DNA from: an uncultured Verrucomicrobiales bacterium
GTDB lineage: Bacteria > Verrucomicrobiota > Verrucomicrobiia > Verrucomicrobiales > DEV007
Assembly (NCBI GenBank): GCA_937893785.1
Contig: CALCSP010000416.1
Span: forward strand, 1-5,993
Direction: 5' to 3'
DNA length: 5,993 nt
The notes beneath the pieces were generated by a model that was not told where the DNA came from, did no database searches, and saw only the letters and a list, made by a program, of their open reading frames with translations. Positions 1-5,794 of this stretch are shown here, one piece after another. Positions within the stretch are counted from its first letter, which is position 1. Every line of letters starts with the position of its first letter. A program made the position numbers and the translations under genes.

Positions 1-733
1 GAAGGACGTGGCGATCATTGTCGATAAGGATCGCGTCAAGGCAGGAATGCACGCCATTAAGGAATTCAATGCGGACACCCTCCTCCTTGATGATGGGCTC
101 CAATACCTTCGGCTGCGACACCGCCTAGACATTGTGCTTATCGACAAGCACTCACCGTTTGGCAACGAGAAGCTGCTGCCAAGGGGAACCTTAAGAGAAC
201 CGGCTAAAAACCTAAAAAGAGCAACCTACATTTTCATCACCAAATGTGATGGCAGTTCCAATGAGGACCTCATTGCCCGTATTCGCAAATACAACAGAAC
301 TGCAGAAATCATCGAATGTGCGCACCAGCCGAAATATCTGGAAAACAGTGAGACTGGCGAACAACTGCCACTCGAACACCTCGAGGGGAAATATATCGGT
401 ACCATTTCCGGGATCGCAGTCCCTGAAAGCTTTGAGGGCGGCTTGAAAAAATTGGGAGCCAATATTGAATTGGTACGCAGGTATGCGGACCACCACCGTT
501 ATACCAAAAAGGAAATTAGTGACTTTATTGACCACTGTCTTTACCGCGACCTAGACATGATTGTCACCACGGAAAAAGATTTTGTCCGATTTCCAGAAAT
601 CGACTCCCCTGATCTCCCTATCTATTTCCTGCGGGTGGAAATAGGCATTCTCAGCAACGAGGAGACTTGGACGGAATGCGTCAACCGCATCTGCGCACCA
701 CGGCCGATTGTCTCATCACGGAGATTCTTTTAG
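1..733 (+). CDS. lpxK: Tetraacyldisaccharide 4'-kinase (LpxK), 3' part only
   Basis: LpxK transfers the gamma-phosphate of ATP to the 4' position of the tetraacyl disaccharide-1-phosphate precursor of lipid A, at the cytoplasmic face of the inner membrane. The frame is open from the left edge (codons from base 2), so the GTG at base 8 is an internal Val codon and not a start. About 243 residues are visible. Family motifs in order are DDGLQ (bases 89-103), an FGN followed by LPRGTLREP, a DHH motif near visible residue 163 and TTEKDFVRF near residue 189. Full-length LpxK proteins have roughly 300-350 residues, so about 100 N-terminal residues, including the Walker A loop, lie outside the window. 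Most homologues read DDGLQH or DDGFQH, whereas this one has Tyr in the last position. The gene ends with TAG and converges on tsf. Family assignment is firm; activity cannot be judged from this fragment. Confidence 0.92.
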   Translation, partial: KDVAIIVDKDRVKAGMHAIKEFNADTLLLDDGLQYLRLRHRLDIVLIDKHSPFGNEKLLPRGTLREPAKNLKRATYIFITKCDGSSNEDLIARIRKYNRTAEIIECAHQPKYLENSETGEQLPLEHLEGKYIGTISGIAVPESFEGGLKKLGANIELVRRYADHHRYTKKEISDFIDHCLYRDLDMIVTTEKDFVRFPEIDSPDLPIYFLRVEIGILSNEETWTECVNRICAPRPIVSSRRFF

Positions 734-819
734 CCAATCAAATTCCCCAGCTTCTATTATTGAGAAGTCGAGGTCTAGACCGACCAAAGAAGCTCCGCAA
801 TGATTTGATCAAGGAGAGC
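734..819. terminator. Possible bidirectional terminator between convergent lpxK and tsf
   Basis: The 86-base gap between two convergent stop codons contains nested inverted repeats. AGCTTCT (749-755) pairs with AGAAGCT (788-794). Inside lies the perfect palindrome GGTCTAGACC (772-781), which can be extended by GTC (767-769) with GAC (782-784) across a two-base bulge. An alternative stem pairs CTTCT (751-755) with AGAAG (763-767). There is no strong T-run on either strand, so this does not fit a textbook intrinsic terminator. The call rests on its position between convergent genes and on the symmetry. Confidence 0.3.
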
Positions 820-1695
820 CTAGTCCTCACCGACCCCGAAACGGGTGAATCGGCGAACAGTCAACTCATCGTCCAGTGATTTGCCACCGGAAGCAAGCAG
901 CTCCCCGATACTCTGGTCAGGATCCTTAATGAACCCCTGCTCAAGCAGACAGATATTACTGTAGAATTTGCCAAGCTTCCCCTCAATAATCTTCTCGAGG
1001 ATTTCCGGCGGCTTTCCACTATCTGCCAACTGCTTACGAAATAGGTCTTTCTCTGTCTCAACTAGTTCAGGGGCAACATCCTCGCGGGAGATTCCAGCTG
1101 GAGCGGCAGCAGCAATCTGTAGAGTGAGATCCTTGACCAGCGCGTGGAATGCATCGGCACCAGCAGTCTCTTCCTTGCCACAGCCAACTTCCAGCAAAAC
1201 CCCAACCTTACCTCCAAGATGAATGTATGAGGCAACAACACCGGAACCCTCGACATCATAACGTTCCATGCGGCGGAACTGAAGGTTCTCGCCAAGTTCA
1301 ATCACCTTCGCCTTCACAAAGTCATCCAGTGTCCCTCCATCCTTTTCTGTGGCGTTTGCCGCATCCAGATCAGTGGCTCCCGAAGAAGCAACCGATGAAG
1401 CCAGTTCGCCAACAAATTCCTGAAAGTTCTCGTTCTTGGCGACAAAATCCGTCTCACAATTCACCTCAACGAGCACACCGGACTTAGCTGCAGCATCAAT
1501 CTGAGCATGAACAATGCCTTCCTTGGCCTCTCGACCGGCCTTCTTTGCAGCCTTGATGGCACCTCGCTCACGCAAAAACTTAATAGCAGCATCAATATCG
1601 CCATCGGTTTCCTTAAGAGCATTCTTGCATTCCATCATGCCCGCATTGGTCTTGTCGCGCAGTTCCTTTACTATTGAAGCGGTAATCTCAGCCAT
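820..1695 (-). CDS. tsf: Translation elongation factor Ts
   Basis: EF-Ts is the cytoplasmic guanine-nucleotide exchange factor that releases GDP from EF-Tu so it can rebind GTP and carry aminoacyl-tRNA. The 291 residues match the usual length (about 283 in E. coli). The N-terminal UBA-like domain (residues 1-55) carries the family pattern LRDKTNAGMMECKNAL. The EF-Tu-contacting motif NCETDFVAKNE follows (79-89, with D83 and F84 the expected contact residues). The core dimerisation subdomains contain YIHLGGKVGVLLEVGCGKEE (157-176), and the protein closes with VRRFTRFGVGE (280-290), the standard C-terminal signature. The ATG at 1695 gives the canonical start MAEITASIVKELR. No Shine-Dalgarno sequence precedes it (GCTGATACC, then ATG). 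It lies 126 bases downstream of rpsB on the same strand and is most likely co-transcribed with it. No pyrH or frr follows; the convergent lpxK does. Confidence 0.98.
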   Translation of the reverse strand: MAEITASIVKELRDKTNAGMMECKNALKETDGDIDAAIKFLRERGAIKAAKKAGREAKEGIVHAQIDAAAKSGVLVEVNCETDFVAKNENFQEFVGELASSVASSGATDLDAANATEKDGGTLDDFVKAKVIELGENLQFRRMERYDVEGSGVVASYIHLGGKVGVLLEVGCGKEETAGADAFHALVKDLTLQIAAAAPAGISREDVAPELVETEKDLFRKQLADSGKPPEILEKIIEGKLGKFYSNICLLEQGFIKDPDQSIGELLASGGKSLDDELTVRRFTRFGVGED

Positions 1696-1731
1696 GGTAT
1701 CAGCTTATGTTTGGTCAATTGGTTATAGGTA

Positions 1732-1762
1732 TTTTTAGGTTCCTCAATGGAGGCTTTTTAGG
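1732..1762 (-). repeat. CCTAAAAA direct repeat flanking a short hairpin, in the rpsB-tsf gap
   Basis: On the plus strand TTTTTAGG occurs at 1732-1739 and again at 1755-1762. Between the copies, CCTC (1742-1745) can pair with GAGG (1750-1753) around an AATG loop. In the minus-strand transcript this gives two CCUAAAAA copies around a small stem, about 40 to 70 nt ahead of the tsf start codon. No function is recognised. The four-pair stem is too weak to call a terminator. Confidence 0.35.
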
Positions 1763-1771
1763 AAATTATCC

Positions 1772-1792
1772 GGGTCGCTTTAAAAGCTTCCC
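1772..1792 (-). promoter_or_regulatory. Symmetric hairpin in the rpsB-tsf intercistronic spacer
   Basis: In the minus-strand transcript GGG, then GCUUU, a single U, AAAGC and CCC form a symmetric element. The outer GGG/CCC pair (1790-1792 with 1772-1774) and inner GCUUU/AAAGC pair (1783-1787 with 1777-1781) are separated by two-base internal mismatches. It sits about 30 nt after the rpsB stop codon. With only one unpaired base at its centre, the innermost pair must open to form a loop. It could be an attenuator, a processing site or chance symmetry; no U-run follows. Confidence 0.28.
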
Positions 1793-1821
1793 TAAGGTTG
1801 TAGTTATCGTCGTTGCGACAA

Positions 1822-2544
1822 TCAGGAAGCTGCCTTATCCGGACGCTTTTTCTTCACTAACTTTCCTCCATCAGTGGCGGCAATGATCGGATCAATAAGA
1901 TTCTGCAAGACAATGCGAATCGAGCGGATTGCATCATCATTTGCCGGAATCGGATAATCAATGAATGTCGGATCTGCATTGGAATCCACCATAGCGATAA
2001 TAGGAATCTTCAGGCGGCGCGCCTCATTAACGGCAATGTGCTCACGGGCTGAGTCAACGATCACCAAAGCATCAGGCAGACCTTCCATGGTACGCACACC
2101 GCGTAGATTGCGCAGAAGCTTCTCACGTTCACGATTCAATGAAGCGAGCTCACTCTTGCTCATCTTCTTCTTCTCAACGGAATTCTCCAGTCCCTCAAGA
2201 TAATCCAAGCGTTCCATGCTCTTGCGAATGGTTTCAATGTTGGTGAGCATTCCGCCAAGCCAACGGTGATTGACGTAATACTGATTACAGGCCTCTGCCG
2301 CCTGACGCACAGCATCCTGTGCCTGACGCTTGCAGCCAACAAAGAGAATCTTGCCGCCGTCCAGAGCCAACTTGCTGAGAAACTCGGAAGCTTCTTCAAG
2401 CCGGAGAACCGTCTCCTCAATATTAATGATATGGACACCACTTCGCTTCTGGAGAAGGAAATGCTTCATTTTAGGGTTCCATTTACGACTCTGGTGACCG
2501 AAGTGGACACCAGCCTCGACAAGTTCTTCAATCAGATCTGCCAT
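1822..2544 (-). CDS. rpsB: 30S ribosomal protein S2
   Basis: S2 is a late-assembling protein of the small ribosomal subunit, located at the head-body junction on the solvent side and needed for S1 binding. The 240 residues match the family length. Diagnostic segments are LVEAGVHFGHQSRKWNPKM (8-26), HIINIEETV (38-46), VNHRWLGGMLTN (91-102), RGVRTMEGLPDAL (148-160), VDSNADP (187-193) and IPANDDAIRSI (199-209). The coiled-coil insertion typical of bacterial S2 falls near residues 105-148 and is rich in Lys, Arg and Glu. The C-terminus is basic (KKKRPDK). The ATG at 2544 gives the expected start. The bases before it (AATAAATATATCCA) are A/T-rich and hold no Shine-Dalgarno sequence. Its own promoter and a long leader lie at 2545-2722, and tsf follows 126 bases downstream. 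S2 represses its own operon through the mRNA leader in E. coli; a similar arrangement here is an inference. Confidence 0.98.
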   Translation of the reverse strand: MADLIEELVEAGVHFGHQSRKWNPKMKHFLLQKRSGVHIINIEETVLRLEEASEFLSKLALDGGKILFVGCKRQAQDAVRQAAEACNQYYVNHRWLGGMLTNIETIRKSMERLDYLEGLENSVEKKKMSKSELASLNREREKLLRNLRGVRTMEGLPDALVIVDSAREHIAVNEARRLKIPIIAMVDSNADPTFIDYPIPANDDAIRSIRIVLQNLIDPIIAATDGGKLVKKKRPDKAAS

Positions 2545-2567
2545 TGGATATATTTATTGCTCACGGG

Positions 2568-2610
2568 GCGTGCACGCTTGAGTCAGGCAACTATCGCCTA
2601 ACGGCACGCT
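2568..2610 (-). ncRNA. Candidate structured leader element upstream of rpsB (possible S2 autoregulatory site)
   Basis: In the minus-strand transcript UUAGGCGA (2601-2594) pairs with UUGCCUGA (2590-2583) across a UAG loop, giving eight pairs of which two are G-U. An outer G/C-rich stem can form between GCGUGC (2609-2604) and GCACGC (2573-2568). A second AGCGUGC copy (2578-2572) competes as part of the self-complementary GCGTGCACGC (2568-2577). The element ends about 24 nt before the rpsB start codon, where a ribosomal protein leader would act. I do not recognise it as a named RNA family. The pairing is visible in the sequence; the regulatory role is inferred. Confidence 0.35.
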
Positions 2611-2663
2611 CGACCACTTCTCAGCCGATCCACGCACCCGCAAATGTTTATTGTTGTTGTTAT

Positions 2664-2688
2664 GGGAATTTCCCTCAAATACAGAGGG
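2664..2688 (-). promoter_or_regulatory. Two mutually exclusive hairpins at the predicted 5' end of the rpsB transcript
   Basis: Just after the predicted transcription start, CCCUC (2688-2684) pairs with GAGGG (2676-2672) around a seven-base loop. Immediately overlapping it, GGGAA (2674-2670) can pair with UUCCC (2668-2664) around one base. The GGG at 2674-2672 is shared, so only one can form at a time. A 5'-terminal stem could stabilise the mRNA; the alternative pairing could be a switch or chance. Confidence 0.3.
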
Positions 2689-2694
2689 GCGGCA

Positions 2695-2722
2695 ATTATA
2701 GTCGGTGATCCCCACTATTCAA
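2695..2722 (-). promoter_or_regulatory. Sigma-70-type promoter for rpsB-tsf
   Basis: On the minus strand the -35 box is TTGAAT (2722-2717; first four bases match TTGACA) and the -10 box is a perfect TATAAT (2700-2695), with a 16-base spacer. Transcription would start near base 2688, leaving a leader of about 144 nt before rpsB. This is the best promoter match in the window and fits a highly expressed ribosomal operon. Confidence 0.7.
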
Positions 2723-2724
2723 GA

Positions 2725-2736
2725 GGAAACGTTTCC
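2725..2736. promoter_or_regulatory. Perfect 12-base palindrome upstream of the rpsB -35 box (operator-like)
   Basis: GGAAACGTTTCC is a perfect inverted repeat ending two bases upstream of the rpsB -35 box. Its AAACGTTT core with a central CG resembles the operator style of LacI/PurR-family regulators, which is known for that family and not shown here. The same eight-base core recurs at 5171-5178 upstream of efp. It could also be a weak hairpin or chance. Confidence 0.35.
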
Positions 2737-2767
2737 GGAGCATATCTGGATACTTGTAGACGCAAAT

Positions 2768-2805
2768 CACTCTAAATCAGTAACTTGTATGTTAAATGCA
2801 GAGTG
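2768..2805 (-). terminator. Possible terminator of the glycosyltransferase gene
   Basis: Starting one base past the glycosyltransferase stop codon, CACUCU (2805-2800) pairs with AGAGUG (2773-2768). Inside, UAAC pairs with GUUA around a six-base loop. The stem is followed by AUUUGCGUCU and not by a solid U-run, so intrinsic termination would be weak. Position directly after a stop codon and before the rpsB promoter supports the idea. Confidence 0.35.
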
Positions 2806-2806
2806 C

Positions 2807-4012
2807 TCAAGCCTGAATCCCAAGATCCTCCGACCGACTCCTTGCAGCCAAAACCTCCTCATAGCAGTCCTCAAGGATGTCGATAGCGCTACCGGCTGCA
2901 AAATGACTCTCTACCACATCACGAGCCCCTTGGGCACAACGGCGGTAAAGACTGCTATCCGCCATGAGGTTTAAGGCAGCCTCAGCCAACCCCTGAATAT
3001 CACCCTCATCCACCAAGAACCCGGATTCACCATCTTTCACTGCCTCAGGGATGCCCCCATGCCTAGTGGCTACGACCGGCAACCCGGTTGCCATCGCCTC
3101 AAGCATTGCATTGGGAATTCCCTCCCGGTTGCCATCAGCACCCATCTGGCTGGGGTGAAAGAAAATATGCGATTCACCTGCCAGTTGCATCAATTGCTCC
3201 TGATTGATGAATCCATGGAAGTGAACGGAATCAAGAATACCAAGCTCCCCTGCCAGTGTCTCCAACTCAAGACGCATGGGACCATCGCCGGCAATATGAA
3301 ATTGTGCCGATGAATGCACTCTGGACACCTCAGTAAAAGCACGCAATGCCGTCGGTAATCCTTTTTTTTCCACAAGCCGGCAAACCTGCAGAAAGTTCCA
3401 GTTCCCATCCCCGGGTGGGACACAACGTTGCTGGAATGAAAATGCATCCATGGGTATGCCAGTGGGGTTGATCCGCAGCTTGGCCGTTTCACATCCGAGT
3501 TCCTGTAGTCGCTTGAGCAGGGAATCGGATCGACCAAGGACCAGACCAGCAAGACGGAAAACCTCACAAAGCGCCTCCCTGTAGGCTTGATTCTGGGTAT
3601 CCACCCCTGCATCGGCACCATGAAATGACACAATGACCGGACAGGACACCTTGCGTAAAACGGGCAACAACTGCGCAGCCACGCTGCCAAAATAGACGTG
3701 CAGAATGTCCGTCTTTTGCTGCTTCACCGCATCGAGAATCTCGTCAACCTCACGCGCAGAAAGCGGGATCGCCTGCCTTTTAAGCTGCGCGAACCAAATC
3801 CTGCGCAATGCGCGGGTCAACGGCCTTCGGACCATTAAAATCTGCTCCTCAGGGAAGGGAAAAGCGCCTGGATTCTGCCTTTTGCGAGCAATCACCATAT
3901 TTTGGTGACGGCGAACGCCGACAATCTGCCTATAGACATGACGCATGTCTGAAGGAAGGAATGTCGGGAGGTAAGCGGTTACCACCGGCTGCTTGCGTTC
4001 ATTTTCGGGCAT
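2807..4012 (-). CDS. GT4-family glycosyltransferase (colanic acid WcaL/AmsK-like)
   Basis: This is a GT-B fold retaining glycosyltransferase of family GT4, which transfers a sugar from a nucleotide-sugar donor to a growing surface glycan at the cytoplasmic membrane face. From the ATG at 4012 it has 401 residues. The N-terminal acceptor domain contains DILHVYFGSVAAQLLP (102-117) and VIVSFHGAD (126-134). The donor domain has VCRLVEKKG (210-218, with R212 and K217 in the nucleotide-binding position), HIAGDGP (239-245) and the E-x7-E signature E297...E305 within EGIPNAMLEAMATGLPVV. The HVYFGS and SFHGAD segments resemble exopolysaccharide enzymes such as WcaL/AmsK. An upstream in-frame TTG at 4030 would add six residues; neither start has a Shine-Dalgarno sequence, and an in-frame stop lies just beyond (4049-4051). 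It is divergent from kdsD. Sugar and acceptor cannot be told from sequence; an LPS or exopolysaccharide role is inferred from family and neighbours. Confidence 0.92.
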   Translation of the reverse strand: MPENERKQPVVTAYLPTFLPSDMRHVYRQIVGVRRHQNMVIARKRQNPGAFPFPEEQILMVRRPLTRALRRIWFAQLKRQAIPLSAREVDEILDAVKQQKTDILHVYFGSVAAQLLPVLRKVSCPVIVSFHGADAGVDTQNQAYREALCEVFRLAGLVLGRSDSLLKRLQELGCETAKLRINPTGIPMDAFSFQQRCVPPGDGNWNFLQVCRLVEKKGLPTALRAFTEVSRVHSSAQFHIAGDGPMRLELETLAGELGILDSVHFHGFINQEQLMQLAGESHIFFHPSQMGADGNREGIPNAMLEAMATGLPVVATRHGGIPEAVKDGESGFLVDEGDIQGLAEAALNLMADSSLYRRCAQGARDVVESHFAAGSAIDILEDCYEEVLAARSRSEDLGIQA

Positions 4013-4130
4013 TTTTCGCAATACGCTCAACCAGACACAGGCAGGGCACTACTGCAAGGATAGTTCGTGATGCGCACTTCTGCTGGCATCCCTGATATTC
4101 TCGTTTATCGGTTGGGACGGCGAATCAACC

Positions 4131-5102
4131 ATGAATCATTTATCCAAAGCCCGCCGCGTGATCCAGCTCGAAATCGATGAGCTGGAAAAACTGCTACTGC
4201 GTATCGGTGAAGAGTTCTCAAACGCCATCGAAATGCTCAATTCCGCACTCGCCGATGGGAAAAAAATCATCGTAGTGGGTATCGGCAAGTCACACAATAT
4301 CGGCTACAAGATCGCCGCCACCCTCAACAGTACAGGAGCCACGGCTGTTGTCCTTAACAGCCAGAACGCCCTTCACGGAGACCTTGGCGTAGTATGTGAT
4401 GGAGACGTGGTAATTGCGCTCAGCTACAGTGGTGAGACAGAGGAATTGCTGGAGTTGCTGCCAGCCTTGAGGCGATTTAACGTGACAGTCATTAGCATGA
4501 CCGGGGAGCCTGATTCATCCCTTGCAAGAAACAGCGACCTGATCCTCGACACCAAGGTCAGCAGGGAAGCCTGCCCGCTGAACCTTGCACCGACCTCAAG
4601 CAGTACAGTCATGCTGGTTCTTGGCGATGCCCTGGCGATGGTGCTGCTCGAATCACGGGGTTTCCAGCAGGAAGACTTTGCTAGGCTCCATCCAGGAGGC
4701 TCACTGGGCAAAGCACTCCTAACCAAAGTTTCCGACATCATGCGCATTGGAGACTCTTGTGCCATGGTCTCTCCTCAGACCAGTGTGCGGATCACTCTTG
4801 AGCAAATGACGGCTGCGCGAAGCGGTGCAGCCGTGGTGAAGTCGGACGCCGGCGAGCTCGCGGGCATCTTTACCCAGGGAGACTTCGTCCGCGCGATTCA
4901 GAAAGACCCTGATATCTTCGATCGACCTGTCTCCGGGTTCATGACCACGGATCCGGTGACCATTCCCGAGGATAAGCTGGCAGCAGAGGTAATCCCTGTG
5001 CTGAGTAGCCACAGAATTGATGACCTTGTGGTCATCAACGCAGATCACCAGCCGGTAGGACTGGTGGATTCTCAGGACCTCAGCCGACTCAAGCTCGTCT
5101 AG
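4131..5102 (+). CDS. kdsD: D-arabinose 5-phosphate isomerase, KpsF/GutQ/KdsD family (SIS plus two CBS domains)
   Basis: This cytoplasmic enzyme interconverts D-ribulose 5-phosphate and D-arabinose 5-phosphate, the first step towards Kdo, the sugar joining lipid A to the LPS core. Its 323 residues match E. coli KdsD (328). The SIS domain (about 35-180) includes VGIGKSHNIG (49-58), ALHGDLG (80-86), ALSYSGETEE (96-105), REACPLNLAPTSS (145-157) and LHPGGSLG (186-193). The residues aligned with the E. coli catalytic set (Lys59, Glu111, Glu152, His193) are K53, E105, E146 and H187, all present at a constant offset of six. Two CBS domains follow (about 203-258 and 269-323), the first beginning at SDIM and the second at FMTTDPVTI. 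The ATG at 4131 is the first usable start; it lacks a strong Shine-Dalgarno sequence. With lpxK nearby, a housekeeping Kdo role is more likely than the capsule (KpsF) or sugar-alcohol (GutQ) paralogue role, but the three cannot be separated from sequence alone. Confidence 0.92.
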   Translation: MNHLSKARRVIQLEIDELEKLLLRIGEEFSNAIEMLNSALADGKKIIVVGIGKSHNIGYKIAATLNSTGATAVVLNSQNALHGDLGVVCDGDVVIALSYSGETEELLELLPALRRFNVTVISMTGEPDSSLARNSDLILDTKVSREACPLNLAPTSSSTVMLVLGDALAMVLLESRGFQQEDFARLHPGGSLGKALLTKVSDIMRIGDSCAMVSPQTSVRITLEQMTAARSGAAVVKSDAGELAGIFTQGDFVRAIQKDPDIFDRPVSGFMTTDPVTIPEDKLAAEVIPVLSSHRIDDLVVINADHQPVGLVDSQDLSRLKLV

Positions 5103-5142
5103 CGGATGCGAGTATTTGCTGCCATCAACTTCACATTTCCCG

Positions 5143-5170
5143 TTGAAGCTAGCGTGTGATCCCTTATTTT
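5143..5170 (+). promoter_or_regulatory. Possible promoter of efp
   Basis: TTGAAG (5143-5148) and TATTTT (5165-5170) are separated by 16 bases, matching four of six consensus positions in each box and the same spacer length as the rpsB promoter. Transcription would start near 5177, about 35 nt before the efp ATG. The match is modest, and read-through from kdsD (109-base gap) is an alternative. Confidence 0.4.
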
Positions 5171-5178
5171 AAACGTTT
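5171..5178. promoter_or_regulatory. AAACGTTT palindrome at the predicted efp transcription start
   Basis: The eight-base palindrome AAACGTTT directly follows the putative -10 box and would overlap the transcription start. It is the same core as the 12-base palindrome before rpsB, although the flanks here are not symmetric (T on the left, C on the right). An operator role is inferred from position and recurrence only. Confidence 0.25.
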
Positions 5179-5211
5179 CAAATCATTACTTAATCCATTC
5201 CATTAAAGCCC

Positions 5212-5772
5212 ATGGCAGTCGTCGCTACGCAAATAAAGAAAGGTCAGTGCTTCCAGTATAACGGAGAGAAGCTTGTCGTCCTGGATATTGATCACCGCAC
5301 ACCCGGCAAGGGCAATGCCATCATTTTGGCAAACTGCCGCTCGCTACAGACCAACAAGACGAAGACCATCAGGTTCGCCTCCTCCGACAAGGTTGATATT
5401 GTGAACGTCGACCGACAAAAGCTCGAATACAGCTACACGGATGGAACCGGGTATTTCTTCATGAATCCGGAAACCTATGACACCATCGAGCTCAATGCGG
5501 AAATCCTTGAGGACGTCAAGGACCTACTGGTGGAGAATCTGGCCATCGACGTGCTGTTTATCGAAGGCAGGGCAATGACAATCGATCCGCCACCGCAGGT
5601 TGAGCTGGAGGTAAAGGAATCCTCAGAGGGCATCAAAGGAGACACGGCAAACAACCCACAGAAACCCGCCATCCTGGAGACCGGACTGGAAGTGCAGGTG
5701 CCCCTCTTTGTAAAGCCGGGCGACCGCCTCAAGATCGATACGCGCACTAAGAAATACGTCAGCCGCGTCTAG
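5212..5772 (+). CDS. efp: Translation elongation factor P
   Basis: EF-P binds between the P and E sites of stalled ribosomes and promotes peptide-bond formation at consecutive prolines. The 186 residues match the family (188 in E. coli). The N-terminal KOW-like domain (1-65) carries the tip loop TPGKGNA (30-36); K33 aligns with E. coli Lys34, which is beta-lysylated there. Lys at the tip argues against the Arg-rhamnosylated (EarP) subtype. The middle OB domain contains LEYSYTDGTGYFFMNPETYD (71-90). The C-terminal OB domain has the signature from KGDTA through KPAILETGLEVQVPLFVKPGD, and the end TRTKKYVSRV is typical. The ATG at 5212 gives the expected N-terminus; the bases before it (CATTAAAGCCC) contain no Shine-Dalgarno sequence. 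It follows kdsD by 109 bases, probably with its own promoter, and precedes a membrane-protein gene by 22 bases. No modification enzyme gene (epmA, epmB or similar) is in view. Confidence 0.97.
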   Translation: MAVVATQIKKGQCFQYNGEKLVVLDIDHRTPGKGNAIILANCRSLQTNKTKTIRFASSDKVDIVNVDRQKLEYSYTDGTGYFFMNPETYDTIELNAEILEDVKDLLVENLAIDVLFIEGRAMTIDPPPQVELEVKESSEGIKGDTANNPQKPAILETGLEVQVPLFVKPGDRLKIDTRTKKYVSRV

Positions 5773-5794
5773 GCCTCCTGACTGTAACAAGCGC

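Noticed and set aside
1149..1487. Plus-strand frame of 112 codons opposite tsf
   Set aside because: It is antisense to a fully conserved EF-Ts and has a low-complexity Pro/Gln/Ser/His composition typical of shadow frames.
1713..1718. TTGACC on the minus strand as a -35 box for a tsf-specific promoter
   Set aside because: It lies only about 17 bases before the tsf ATG, leaving no room for a -10 box and transcription start upstream of the gene.
2266..2601. Plus-strand frame opposite the rpsB start and leader
   Set aside because: It is antisense to conserved S2 sequence and to the leader hairpins, with no recognisable motif.
2650..2662. AAC triplet run (ATAACAACAACAATA on the minus strand) as a repeat locus
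   Set aside because: Only about three units are present; it is better read as an unstructured A-rich leader segment.
2705..2974. Plus-strand frame of 89 codons over the rpsB upstream region and the glycosyltransferase 3' end
   Set aside because: Much of it is antisense to the glycosyltransferase and the rest covers promoter sequence; there is no ribosome binding site or family signal.
3190..3690. Minus-strand frame of 166 codons within the glycosyltransferase
   Set aside because: It overlaps the conserved GT4 donor domain in another frame on the same strand and shows no family motif; it is a shadow.
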